DNA of 64,000 nucleotides from Dyella choica (lineage in GTDB: Bacteria > Pseudomonadota > Gammaproteobacteria > Xanthomonadales > Rhodanobacteraceae): contig NZ_RYYV01000006.1 of NCBI RefSeq assembly GCF_003977665.1, forward strand, positions 186,001 through 250,000, written 5' to 3'. The notes beneath the pieces are model-generated. The model was given only the letters and a program-made list of their open reading frames with translations. It was not told the origin of the DNA and did not search any database. The position numbers and the translations under genes are program-made. Below, piece after piece: positions 1 to 7,275 of the stretch. How positions within the stretch are numbered: position 1 is the first letter of the stretch; every line of letters starts with the position of its first letter.

Positions 1-111
1 GAACTTGAGCGGGCGGAACAGGTGCGTGGCATCCACCAGCTCGTCGAGCCGGTAGCGCAACAGCACGATGGCGACGCGCAGCAGGCCGGGAACCACCTTC
101 AACGGCGTCAC
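1..111 (-). CDS. ubiB: UbiB N-terminus (partial, runs off window)
   Basis: Thirty-seven codons read leftwards from a GTG to the window edge, giving VTPLKVVPGLLRVAIVLLRY and then RLDELVDATHLFRPLKF. The LLRYRLDEL stretch resembles the start of xanthomonad UbiB, the ABC1/ADCK-type atypical kinase needed for ubiquinone synthesis. The GTG shares four bases (GTGA) with the ubiJ stop, which indicates translational coupling. The order ubiJ-ubiB matches the E. coli ubiE-ubiJ-ubiB arrangement. Only the N-terminus is visible, so the kinase-like domain cannot be checked. The identification rests on synteny and this short motif. Confidence 0.72.
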   Translation of the reverse strand, partial: MTPLKVVPGLLRVAIVLLRYRLDELVDATHLFRPLKF

Positions 112-758
112 GAGTGGCTTCCCCGCTGCTGGCGTTCGAGTCGCGCAAGACGCGCTTCCAGCCGTTCGGTGCGTTCGCGCAGGGTATCGACGTCATCCAG
201 GTAGCTTTCGACCTCGCCCGGCGCCACGGCGATGCGCGTCTCGTCGCGCAACCACGCCGCGCCATCCTGGGTGAGGTGCGAAGCGGTTTCGCGCGCATGG
301 GCGAAACCCTCCCGCGCGGCTTTGGCCAGCGGCACGCCAAGCACGTCGCCGAAACTGCGGGTGAAGGCAGCCTCGAAGTCGGGCGCGAAGCCGCTGGCGA
401 GTTTTTCCAGCCGGCGCGCCAGCTCTGCGTCGCCGGCGATTTCCACCTTGCCCGGGGCGAGGCTTTCGCTGTTGCGTCGGAACAGCATCGACAGCAGGCT
501 ACCGGGTGTCGCTGCGACTCGCAGGTCGCTACTCTCGGGAGCAGGGCCAACCTTCAGGCGCTGGCCTTCGACGGTCACGGCCAACGCGACGTCCATGCCC
601 TGCAGTTGCAGTTGCACGCTGCGGCTCTCGAGCGCGGCGAGTTTGCCTTGCGTATCCGGGTCGAGCGACAGCGCATGATTGAGCGCGCTTTCCAGCGCGC
701 GGCCGGCGAGCTTGCGCAATGGCCGGGGGAGCAGGTTGGGGGGGGGGGCGGCAGTCAT
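108..758 (-). CDS. ubiJ: UbiJ, ubiquinone biosynthesis accessory factor (SCP2-like)
   Basis: A 216-residue protein of the UbiJ (YigP) family, a lipid-binding SCP2-like scaffold of the soluble ubiquinone-synthesis complex. The N-terminal part (about residues 15-125) has the SCP2-like beta pattern, including ALAVTVEGQRLKV and KVEIAGDAELARRLEKL. The C-terminus (about 180-216) is a charged coiled coil, DTLRERTERLEARLARLERQ, as is usual for the family. I chose the ATG at 758. A longer frame reaches 803 but would run into the palindrome upstream. The start region holds an uninterrupted run of 11 C on the coding strand (codons 4-8, encoding Pro-Pro-Pro). The stop overlaps the ubiB GTG. Confidence 0.85.
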   Translation of the reverse strand: MTAAPPPNLLPRPLRKLAGRALESALNHALSLDPDTQGKLAALESRSVQLQLQGMDVALAVTVEGQRLKVGPAPESSDLRVAATPGSLLSMLFRRNSESLAPGKVEIAGDAELARRLEKLASGFAPDFEAAFTRSFGDVLGVPLAKAAREGFAHARETASHLTQDGAAWLRDETRIAVAPGEVESYLDDVDTLRERTERLEARLARLERQQRGSHS

Positions 759-786
759 GCCGCGATTGTAGCCGCCCTGGTCGGTA

Positions 787-852
787 AGGAGCCTCTGATC
801 CATTCCTACGTAGACGTCATGCCGGGCACGTAGGAATGGATCAGAGGCTCCT
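787..852. repeat. Perfect 25-bp inverted repeat (second dispersed palindrome family)
   Basis: Two perfect 25-bp arms (787-811 and 828-852) flank a 16-nt loop. The inner ends read ACGTAGGAATGGATCAGAGG outward on the right arm. It sits between trmL and ubiJ, and its last base is the first base of the trmL stop triplet on the plus strand. No T-run follows on either strand, so it is not a standard intrinsic terminator. A degraded copy of the right arm lies at the 3' end of phnN (8686-8712). The inner GTAG recalls REP-type elements, but the sequence differs from the main GTAG repeat family of the window. Confidence 0.9.
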
Positions 853-1322
853 CAGACCTCCAGCGCGCCCGGAAAACCCAGCTGCCGCCATGCCTCGTAC
901 ACCGCCACCGCCACGCTGTTGGAGAGATTGAGACTGCGGCTGTCCGCACGCATCGGCAACCGCAAGCGTTGCTCGGCCGGCAGCGCGGACAGCACTGCGT
1001 CGGGTAGGCCTGCCGTTTCGCAGCCGAACAGCAATGCATCCCCTGCGGCAAAGCGGGCCTGGACGTGCCAGTTACGGCCGCGGGTGGAAAACGCGAAAAC
1101 ACGAGGGTGTCCGAGCGCAGCCAGGCACGCGTCGAGATCGTCGTGCACGCTGACCCGCGCGTATTCGTGATAGTCGAGGCCGGCACGCCGCAGGCGGGCA
1201 TCATCGAGCTCGAAGCCCAGCGGGCGGATCAGGTGCAAGGCCGCGCCAGTGTTGGCGCATAGCCGGATCACGTTGCCGGTGTTGGGCGGAATTTCGGGGC
1301 GGAAGAGAATGACATGCAGCAT
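852..1322 (-). CDS. trmL: tRNA (cytidine(34)-2'-O)-methyltransferase TrmL
   Basis: A 156-residue SPOUT-class methyltransferase that 2'-O-methylates the wobble nucleotide of the tRNA-Leu isoacceptors CmAA and cmnm5UmAA. The visible family signature includes the N-terminal [20 protein letters not shown], the central [11 protein letters not shown] and the C-terminal [20 protein letters not shown], which forms the trefoil-knot SAM site. The length equals that of E. coli TrmL (about 157). The ATG at 1322 gives exactly this N-terminus; the longer open frame upstream has no family similarity. The gene points towards ubiJ, with the perfect palindrome in between. Confidence 0.95.
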   Translation of the reverse strand: MLHVILFRPEIPPNTGNVIRLCANTGAALHLIRPLGFELDDARLRRAGLDYHEYARVSVHDDLDACLAALGHPRVFAFSTRGRNWHVQARFAAGDALLFGCETAGLPDAVLSALPAEQRLRLPMRADSRSLNLSNSVAVAVYEAWRQLGFPGALEV

Positions 1323-1360
1323 GCCGCCATTATCGGATGGCTGGCGCCGGCGTGTCCCGC

Positions 1361-1537
1361 TCAGCCGGCCTTGCCGGCAGGATTCGCCGCCGCGATGACC
1401 TGGGTGGTTGCGATAGCGTGGCCTGGCGTCGCCAAGGCCGAGGCAGGCGTGGCCGTCACCATCGCCAGCAGCGTCAGGCCGCAAACCAGCGCGCAAGTGC
1501 CGAACAAGCCGCGCAGCAGCAAGGTTTCAAAGTTCAT
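1361..1537 (-). CDS. Small membrane/secreted protein, tandem paralogue 1 (58 aa)
   Basis: A 58-residue ORF starting [20 protein letters not shown], preceded by a strong AAGGAGAT ribosome binding site eight bases before the ATG. One hydrophobic segment covers about residues 6-28 and is followed by an Ala/Thr-rich tail, ending AANPAGKAG. It is clearly related to the next ORF upstream on the same strand (MKFETMILRGLFVACVLVCG), with the same MxFETxxLRGLF start and LVCGLxLxAMVT core. Two tandem paralogues, each with its own RBS, argue that both are real. I do not recognise the family. It is probably an inner-membrane micropeptide or a signal-anchored protein. Confidence 0.7.
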   Translation of the reverse strand: MNFETLLLRGLFGTCALVCGLTLLAMVTATPASALATPGHAIATTQVIAAANPAGKAG

Positions 1538-1568
1538 GGCCGGATCTCCTTAAGGCTAGGGGCGGGTT

Positions 1569-1775
1569 TCAGATCGATCCGCGCACGCAGATCATGTCGT
1601 CGACGATCGGCAGCACGCAGCTGGAAGAGGGCGAGGTCAGCAGGGAGGCAATCGAAGCGTTCGCCGCCAAGCGCAGCGGCGCCGTCTTGCTGGTGACCAT
1701 GGCCGTCAGGATCAGGCCGCAGACCAACACGCATGCCACGAACAGGCCGCGCAGGATCATTGTTTCGAATTTCAT
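1569..1775 (-). CDS. Small membrane/secreted protein, tandem paralogue 2 (68 aa)
   Basis: A 68-residue ORF starting MKFETMILRGLFVACVLVCG with a GGAGAGACGGAC leader before the ATG. It shares its first 28 residues with the 58-residue ORF just downstream and then diverges. The tail carries two cysteines (SPSSSCVLPIVDDMICVRGS). This suggests a disulphide if the hydrophobic segment (about 7-28) exports or anchors the protein. The tandem duplication and good RBSs support coding. Function is unknown. A longer in-frame extension to 2366 exists, but it crosses the divergent lipoprotein gene and is a shadow. Confidence 0.65.
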   Translation of the reverse strand: MKFETMILRGLFVACVLVCGLILTAMVTSKTAPLRLAANASIASLLTSPSSSCVLPIVDDMICVRGSI

Positions 1776-2048
1776 GTCCGTCTCTCCGAATCGTTGGGTG
1801 ATTTCCTCACCCTGGACTCTGCAATCCCTGTGCCAGTCCCATCTGCGCATGCAATGCGCTGATATCAAAGGAGTTGTTGCCGGCAAAGTGGGCGTCGTTG
1901 GTTGTCCGCGGACAGCGCCTGTGCCCGATCGGACAGTGTCCGGGGGTGGCCGGACCGGGCGCGCTAAGCCGGCGTTAGGTGACAGGCAACGGCGACGCGC
2001 TACGATTCCATACGGACGCAAGTTTTCTTTCCCTTGATGGAGCCACCC

Positions 2049-2483
2049 ATGCGCAAGACCCTGCTGCTGCTCGCACCTCTCGTATTGCTTGGCGGATGTA
2101 CCTGGGGCATCAATCCGGACCCCGGTTCGAACAACATCCGCACGGTGTGGAGCGGCGAAGTCACCGGCTGCCGCGACCTGGGCAAGATCACCGTCTCGGT
2201 GATGAGCCGGGTCGGACCGTTCGATCGCAATGACATCAAGGTGCGCGACGAACTGCAGGTGCAGGCTCGCAACAGCGCAGTAGGCATGCATGCGGACACG
2301 ATCAAGCCGCTGGGCGAGCCGGCCGAGGGCTCCCAGGCGTGGGAAGCCTATGCTTGCGGCAATCACATGGTCGGCCCGTCCTCGGCGCCGTCACCGGCGC
2401 AAAACTCGGGCAACCAGCCGTCGCCGCAAGCGCCGGCGCAACAGAGTGGCGGATTCCAGACCTATCCTGCGAAGGGCGGTTGA
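2049..2483 (+). CDS. Small secreted lipoprotein
   Basis: A 144-residue protein with a classical lipoprotein signal, MRKTLLLLAPLVLLGGC, where the lipobox LGGC places the acylated cysteine at residue 17. GGAG lies seven bases before the ATG at 2049. The mature domain (about 18-105) contains IRTVWSGEVTGCRDLGKITV and ends in a disordered Ser/Pro/Gln tail (about 110-144). The pattern resembles the DUF4156-type or Rcs-associated small lipoproteins, with a conserved GCxxLG, but I cannot assign it firmly. It is transcribed divergently from the two micro-ORFs, with the promoters presumably in the roughly 270-bp gap. Probably inserted in the outer membrane, function unknown. Confidence 0.75.
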   Translation: MRKTLLLLAPLVLLGGCTWGINPDPGSNNIRTVWSGEVTGCRDLGKITVSVMSRVGPFDRNDIKVRDELQVQARNSAVGMHADTIKPLGEPAEGSQAWEAYACGNHMVGPSSAPSPAQNSGNQPSPQAPAQQSGGFQTYPAKGG

Positions 2484-2578
2484 TTCCTGCGTTTGCCCAG
2501 GCGGCTTGGGCATCAAGCCGCCTGCTGGCGACAGCTTTGCATCAATTGAACGTGAGTGTAGCTGCGATTCCGCAGCGC

Positions 2579-2652
2579 GTAGGCGGGGATGGCAATCCCA
2601 GCATCGTTTGTGCTGCATGCATGGCAATGCTGGGATTGCCATCCCAGCCTAC
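2579..2652. repeat. GTAG-type REP doublet
   Basis: Two inverted REP-like units with GTAG at each outer end. The right unit is GGGATTGCCATCCCAGCCTAC; the left matches its reverse complement with one mismatch (GGCGGGGATG). The arms are about 26 bp around a spacer with GCATGCATGGC. Each arm can also fold alone, because GCTGGGAT pairs with AATCCCAGC. The element abuts the 3' end of the decayed receiver pseudogene. The foot GTAG is the hallmark of REPs mobilised by RAYT (TnpA-REP) transposases, such as the GTAG repeats of Stenotrophomonas. No RAYT gene is in the window. Confidence 0.92.
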
Positions 2653-2655
2653 CTG

Positions 2656-3003
2656 CTAGTGAACAACGAGAGCGTCAAGCATCGAATCGATTATCGCTTC
2701 ATAGCCGCTCCAGTCCGGCAGAGCGCCATCCAGCAGCACCATGTCGAGGCTCTTGCCGCCGAACAAGCGCAGTGCCGTTGTGCCATCCGCGCAGGATGTA
2801 ACCAGGCAGCCGATGCAGCGCAACGGTTGGTCGAACACGAGACGATTGGCTGGATGCTGCTCGACCAGCAGGATGGAGATGGCTTGTGCGTTGCTCCGGG
2901 GAATGCCGATGTCGAGAGAGCGGTAGAGATTGCGAATGATGGGTATGACGTGAACCGGAGTGGCGAGCTTGCAAAAGTATCGGTGAGCGCCGCACGCATG
3001 CGC
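2656..3003 (-). pseudogene. Remnant of a double-receiver response regulator or hybrid kinase
   Basis: Open for about 115 codons but with no start codon; an in-frame TAA lies just upstream. The translation begins with the C-terminal end of one receiver domain (GAHRYFCKLATPVHVIPIIR, where CKL sits at the conserved Lys-Pro). A linker follows, and then the front half of a second receiver: ISILLVEQHPANRLV, SCADGTTALRLF and LDMVLLDGALPDWSGYEAI, in which LLD holds the phospho-aspartate position. It stops after the alpha-3 region. The arrangement resembles receiver-receiver tails of BvgS/EvgS-like hybrid kinases. The GTAG repeat lies immediately downstream. This is a decayed fragment, read manually in a frame that the start-based ORFs only partly show. 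Confidence 0.6.
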
Positions 3004-3161
3004 TTAGTAGGAATCCGAAAAAAGCCGCGAAATGCCGACCCGTGCCCGAGCCTTTGCTAACTTTGTCATCTCATGCAGTAGTCATCGCGGTCCGCCTGGC
3101 TATTCAGTTGGGAAAGCGCAGCCACCAGGAGATGTATGGCTGCTGCCGAAAGGAGTAGCGA

Positions 3162-3827
3162 ATGTCGGAATCAACGGGAGCGCGCCTGCGCGTGATACTG
3201 CTCGATGACCATCCAGTCATGCGTCGAGGCCTCGAACTGTTGCTGAAGCTGGAGTATTCGATCGACGTGGTGGGCAGCTTTCGCAGCAGCGCGGAGCTGT
3301 TTGCGGGGCACAAGCACGTCCGCGCCGACGTGATCGTTACCGATTACGCACTCGCGAAGGGAGATGTCGATGGCCAGCGCCTGATCCGTTCCCTGAAGCA
3401 GCACATTCCACACGCGCGGATCCTGGTGATGTCGACCCATTGCAATGCGGGCACGGTCGCCATGGCAATGCGGGCTGGCGCCGATGGCTTCATCGGCAAA
3501 AACCAGAGCCTGCCGGAATTGGTCCTTGCCATCCAGGCCATCGCCGCCGGCCGCGTCTATCCCAGCGGCGAGCAGGTCCAGGCCATCGGTTCGACTGAAC
3601 CGTCCGGCGTCGAGGCCGCCGATGAACTGCTGGGCTTTTCCAGGCTTTCTCCACGGGAACGAGAAGTATTGCGCTGTGTGCTCGACGGTATGTCCATCTC
3701 GGAAATCGCCGCCAAATTCTCCAGGCAGGTCACCACCATCAGTGCCCAGAAGAATTCCGCGTTTCGCAAATTGGGCATACGCACCAACAATGAGCTCTTC
3801 AAGATCTGGCATCAGCTGGACCGATGA
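3162..3827 (+). CDS. Response regulator, NarL/FixJ (RcsB/EvgA-like)
   Basis: A 221-residue DNA-binding response regulator. The receiver domain (about 9-125) has the acid pair D15-D16 (VILLDDHP), phospho-acceptor D61 (VIVTDYAL) and K113 (FIGK). The LuxR-type helix-turn-helix (about 157-208) reads LSPREREVLRCVLDGMSISE followed by IAAKFSRQVTTISAQKNSAF, which is typical of RcsB/BvgA-like regulators. The start has a strong AAAGGAG site. No sensor kinase is adjacent. The next protein contains a close paralogue of this whole regulator, so the region looks duplicated. Likely partners are hybrid kinases elsewhere and the HPt protein downstream. Regulated genes cannot be deduced. Confidence 0.88.
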   Translation: MSESTGARLRVILLDDHPVMRRGLELLLKLEYSIDVVGSFRSSAELFAGHKHVRADVIVTDYALAKGDVDGQRLIRSLKQHIPHARILVMSTHCNAGTVAMAMRAGADGFIGKNQSLPELVLAIQAIAAGRVYPSGEQVQAIGSTEPSGVEAADELLGFSRLSPREREVLRCVLDGMSISEIAAKFSRQVTTISAQKNSAFRKLGIRTNNELFKIWHQLDR

Positions 3828-3896
3828 TGCGGTTGCGCGAGTCGCAGTCCGCGAGACGAAGGACGCGTAGTAAGTCATCCTAATGTCCTGAAATGG

Positions 3897-5177
3897 ATGG
3901 TTACTCAAGTGCGCAACTGTCCGCTTCCCTTAGGCTTCGCTTCGTCTGCCTGGGCGGTGAGGGAACCGCCCGCGTTCTACGGTGCGCACGCGGCGCCCGG
4001 CCAATCGTCTGCTCGCATCCTGGTGGTGGACGGCCGCCTACAGAGCCGCTTCGTCCTGGTTGAGCGGCTCAAGGCACTCGGCGTGGCTCCATTGGCCATC
4101 GATGATGGTGTTGCCGCATTGCAGGCGATCGCGCTCCGTGCGCCTGCGCTGATCCTGACGAATTGCCATATGCCTGGCATGGACGGCTACGAAATCGCGC
4201 GGCGCATTCGGCATTGGGAAGCCGAGCAAGGCATGCTGCGGATACCCATCATCGCCCTATGCGCCACTGCGAATGCCGCGCAATGGCAAAAATGCATGGA
4301 CAGCGGCATGGATGGCCTGCTGAAGAAGCCATCGCGTGCCAGGGAGCTGCAAGCCGTGCTGCAATTGTGGGTGGAGCAGCTGCGTCCGCCCGTGCAGGTC
4401 GAGCCATTTCTGCCACCGCCGGTTACTCGCCAAGCGTACCGATATCCCTTCGCCGAGGATATCCGTACGTTCGAGCAGGCGATGGAAATCCAGGATCGCG
4501 TACAGACGGCGCGCCTGCGTGTGATGCTGCTCGACGACCACGAAATAATGCGCCGCGGCCTGGAGTTGCTGCTCAAGCAGGAGTATTCGCTTGAAGTGGT
4601 GGGGAGTTTTCGTGCGAGCCGGGAACTGTTTGCGGCGCTGAAGGAGGTCAGCGCGGACGTGATCGTTTCCGACTATGCACTCGGCTCGACCGATGTCGAT
4701 GGCCTGCGCCTGATCCGGGCCTTGAAGCGGCGCTATCCGCGCACGCGGATATTGGTGATGTCGAGCCATCACCACTCAGGCACGGCGGCCTCGGCGATAC
4801 GGGCTGGCGCTCATGGCTTCATCGGCAAAAGCCAGGACCCGTCGGATCTGCTCCTGGCCATACGAACCATTGCCGCAGGTCGCACCTATCTCTGCCGTGA
4901 GCTGGCTCAAACCACTGGCTCGCCCGTTTCATTCGGCCCCGGGGCCGGCGATGAAAGCTTGGGTCATTCCAAGCTCTCCCCACAGGAGCGGGAAGTGCTG
5001 CGCTGCTTGCTCGACGGCATGTCCGTCACGGCCATCGCGGCCAAATTTTCCAGGGCAGTCACCACCATCAGTGCGCAAAAGCATGCCGCATTCCGCAAGC
5101 TGGGCATACGCAGCAACAGCGAGCTGTTCAAGACGAGGTATTTGCGCGACGAGCCGTCGGCAAGCGGGCGACCGTAG
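3897..5177 (+). CDS. Fused receiver-receiver-LuxR regulator, first receiver degenerate
   Basis: A 426-residue protein with an N-terminal receiver (about 40-162), a linker (163-205), a second receiver (206-325) and a LuxR HTH (358-410). In receiver 1 the phospho-aspartate is replaced by N89 (ALILTNCHMPGMDGYE) and the acid pair is reduced to D45-G46 (ILVVDGR), so it should not be phosphorylated. Receiver 2 keeps D212-D213, D259 (VIVSDYAL) and K311 and closely resembles the 221-residue regulator upstream. The fusion looks like a hybrid-kinase receiver joined to an RcsB/EvgA-type regulator. The start is uncertain: the ATG at 3897 has a poor RBS and a GTG at 3957 is possible. Confidence 0.85.
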   Translation: MVTQVRNCPLPLGFASSAWAVREPPAFYGAHAAPGQSSARILVVDGRLQSRFVLVERLKALGVAPLAIDDGVAALQAIALRAPALILTNCHMPGMDGYEIARRIRHWEAEQGMLRIPIIALCATANAAQWQKCMDSGMDGLLKKPSRARELQAVLQLWVEQLRPPVQVEPFLPPPVTRQAYRYPFAEDIRTFEQAMEIQDRVQTARLRVMLLDDHEIMRRGLELLLKQEYSLEVVGSFRASRELFAALKEVSADVIVSDYALGSTDVDGLRLIRALKRRYPRTRILVMSSHHHSGTAASAIRAGAHGFIGKSQDPSDLLLAIRTIAAGRTYLCRELAQTTGSPVSFGPGAGDESLGHSKLSPQEREVLRCLLDGMSVTAIAAKFSRAVTTISAQKHAAFRKLGIRSNSELFKTRYLRDEPSASGRP

Positions 5178-5372
5178 CCAAAAATGGCGGTGTGCACTTC
5201 ATCACCCTGCGTGTCTGGCAAAGTGCGGGCTGGGATGCCAACCCCTGCTTCTCCACGGGCAGCCTCTGCCTTGCAAGCTTTTCAAATTTTTAAAACTATT
5301 CCTATTCTTTGTCCGCCCAGTCACAGTCACACTGCGGGAATCACTCCGCCGTTGCGTTGTCGTTGCTCAGTC

Positions 5373-5705
5373 ATGCTTCCAACTGCCGCCCATCGGCGTC
5401 CCTTGATCCACTCCGCGGAAGCCCGCGAAATCTTCATCAGTGGCTGCGAAGCGGACCTGCAAGCCATTCGGCTTGCCCAGCGCAAGCGGGATAAAGACAG
5501 CCTGCAAAGACAGCTGCACGCGCTGAAGGGAGCGTTGATCGTCTTCGGCGAAAGAGAGACGGCGACTTTATGCGAACAAGCCGAAGACGATTTGCGACGC
5601 CATAGCGTCTCGGCGTGCGCCGCCACGTTGCGACGCTTCGAAGATGCTATTCGTACCGTCATCGAAACCTACAAGAGAGGCTGTGACTGTACTCGGTCGT
5701 GCTGA
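5373..5705 (+). CDS. Orphan HPt (histidine phosphotransfer) domain protein
   Basis: About 110 residues from the ATG at 5373. The core RQLHALKGALIVFGERETAT carries the HPt signature H-x-x-K-G with H49 as the phospho-histidine. It is followed by LCEQAEDDLRR and a C-terminal helix, the usual four-helix HPt layout. Stand-alone HPt proteins relay phosphate between hybrid kinases and response regulators; BvgS/EvgS-type kinases carry the same domain at their C-terminus. Placed just after two RcsB-like regulators, it could serve them, or it could be the surviving tail of a lost hybrid kinase. The frame extends upstream to 5184, but that part has no domain character and no good RBS. The C-terminus CDCTRSC is unusual. 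Confidence 0.65.
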   Translation: MLPTAAHRRPLIHSAEAREIFISGCEADLQAIRLAQRKRDKDSLQRQLHALKGALIVFGERETATLCEQAEDDLRRHSVSACAATLRRFEDAIRTVIETYKRGCDCTRSC

Positions 5706-5996
5706 TCGACCTGCACGGGCCCATCACAACAAGGCGACAGCTTCTTCACACTCTTCGGTCCGGAGGGAGCATCAGCCACGCGGACTCGATGCTGCACTGC
5801 CGCGTCGTCCTGGCTTGTCCAAAGCCATCTCTCTGACGCGAACCAGCAAGATTTATCGGCTTTAATCTTTTTGCTCGAATTTTGCGGCGCAGCGCGACCA
5901 GTCCGCTATGGCCCCTTTACAAGTTCAAAATGTAAAAGCTTAGATTTTCGTCGCAGTTAGGATAGGTGCCCATCCATCACGCAGAGGGACGCTTCG
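5706..5996. other. Intergenic gap before the LacI regulator
   Basis: About 290 bases with lower GC near the right end (around 5855-5945, with TTTATCGG, TTTTTGCTCG and AAAATGTAAAAGC). No ORF with family character is seen, and the short frames here are not convincing. The AT-rich part probably contains the promoter of the LacI gene. I see no clear terminator after the HPt gene. Confidence 0.5.
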
Positions 5997-7061
5997 ATGA
6001 CGACCAAAAACGCAACCATCAAGGACGTGGCGCGCGAGGCAAAGGTCTCGGTCGCTTCGGTTTCTCGCGTGCTCAACGGTCTGGGCGGCGTCACGCCCGC
6101 AACGCAAAAGATCGTGCGCGAAGTCGCTACGCGCCTGCATTACGTGCCGGACAATGCGGCGCGCAGTTTGATCACCGGACGCACACATACCATCGGTGCC
6201 GTGTTGCCGGACTTGTATGGCGAGTTCTTCTCCGAACTGATACGCGGCATCGACCTGGCTGCGCGGGTCCACGGATTGCATCTGCTGGTATCGAGTTCGC
6301 ATGACGGTGCGGAAGCTGCCGCCGCCGCGGTGTGCGCGATGCGCGGCCGCGTGGACGGGATGCTGATCCTTTCCGAATACGTAGACGCGGCTTTCCTCGA
6401 ACACAACCTGCCCGACAAATTGCCGGTGGTGTTGCTGGACAGCCCGGTCAAAAGCGCGCGCTACCCGGTCCTCAACATCGACAACCGAGCCGGTGCGATC
6501 GCCATGGTGCGGCATCTGGTCGAAGCAGGGCACCAGCAGGTCGCCTTCATCAGTGGTCCCAAGACCAGCTTTAACGCGCAGCAGCGCGAGAAAGGTTGTC
6601 GCGCCGCTATGGCCAAGCACGCGCCAGGCGTGCCGCTCACCGTCCTCGACGGTAATTTCAGTGAGGAATCGGGTTATCGCGCCGGGCAGGAGCTGTTGGG
6701 CAGGAAACCGCGCCCACAAGCCGTGTTCGCGGCCAACGACATGATGGCGATCGGCTGCTTGCGTGCTTTCAAGGAAGCAGGCCTCAACGTTCCGGGCGAC
6801 ATCGCGCTGGCCGGCTTCGACGACATCCTGATCTCGCGCTACCTCACGCCGCCGTTGAGCACGGTGCAGGTGCGCATCGCCGATCTCGGCCGCATCGCGC
6901 TGGAGCGGCTCGCGGGCTTGCTCAATCCGGCCGACAAGACGCCGGCGTCAGTCGAAACGCTGGGATGCGACATCGTCATCCGTGAATCCTGCGGGGGAAA
7001 GGCCGGCGCCACGGTAGCGCCAAGCAAGCTGCGCAAATCGCCGCGACCATTGCGCACATAA
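5997..7061 (+). CDS. LacI-family transcriptional regulator
   Basis: A 354-residue repressor. The N-terminal HTH (about 6-55) reads ATIKDVAREAKVSVASVSRV and LNGLGGVTPAT, with the hinge helix around NAARSLITGRT. The periplasmic-binding-like effector domain (62-335) has characteristic segments IGAVLPDLYGEFFSELIRG, VDGMLILSE, AVFAANDMMAIGC and GFDDILISRYLTPPLSTV. The effector is probably a sugar or other small carbon ligand. The gene lies on the same strand as the DUF5690 membrane protein, 214 bp apart, with a half repeat in between. Its own leader is AT-rich. There is no adjacent sugar pathway, so the target is unknown. Confidence 0.9.
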   Translation: MTTKNATIKDVAREAKVSVASVSRVLNGLGGVTPATQKIVREVATRLHYVPDNAARSLITGRTHTIGAVLPDLYGEFFSELIRGIDLAARVHGLHLLVSSSHDGAEAAAAAVCAMRGRVDGMLILSEYVDAAFLEHNLPDKLPVVLLDSPVKSARYPVLNIDNRAGAIAMVRHLVEAGHQQVAFISGPKTSFNAQQREKGCRAAMAKHAPGVPLTVLDGNFSEESGYRAGQELLGRKPRPQAVFAANDMMAIGCLRAFKEAGLNVPGDIALAGFDDILISRYLTPPLSTVQVRIADLGRIALERLAGLLNPADKTPASVETLGCDIVIRESCGGKAGATVAPSKLRKSPRPLRT

Positions 7062-7146
7062 CGACGAAACCTGCAGCACTTCCGGGCAGCGGCTGCCGCG
7101 CGGCAGCGTGAAAGGCAAGATGCGCGCCATGCTGTTTCATCATCAC

Positions 7147-7170
7147 GTAGGCTGGGATGACCATCCCAGC
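7147..7170. repeat. Single GTAG REP unit
   Basis: One arm only: GTAGGCTGGGATG followed by ACCATCCCAGC. It folds as a perfect 9-bp hairpin with a tiny loop. The inverted partner found in full doublets is missing. It sits in the gap between the LacI gene and the DUF5690 gene. Confidence 0.8.
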
Positions 7171-7275
7171 GCTTCGTATGATCCCTAGACCGGCTGTCCC
7201 CATAGGCCTAGGGACCGCCATGCGGCTGTAACCTGCGCCCGTCATCCTGCGCGTCAGCTTGGGGCTACAAGTCGG

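Noticed and set aside
5223-5248. GTGCGGGCTGGGATGCCAAC and CCCTGC, similar to a GTAG repeat arm
   Set aside because: Only one eroded arm without the GTAG foot and without a partner; too weak to list as a repeat copy.
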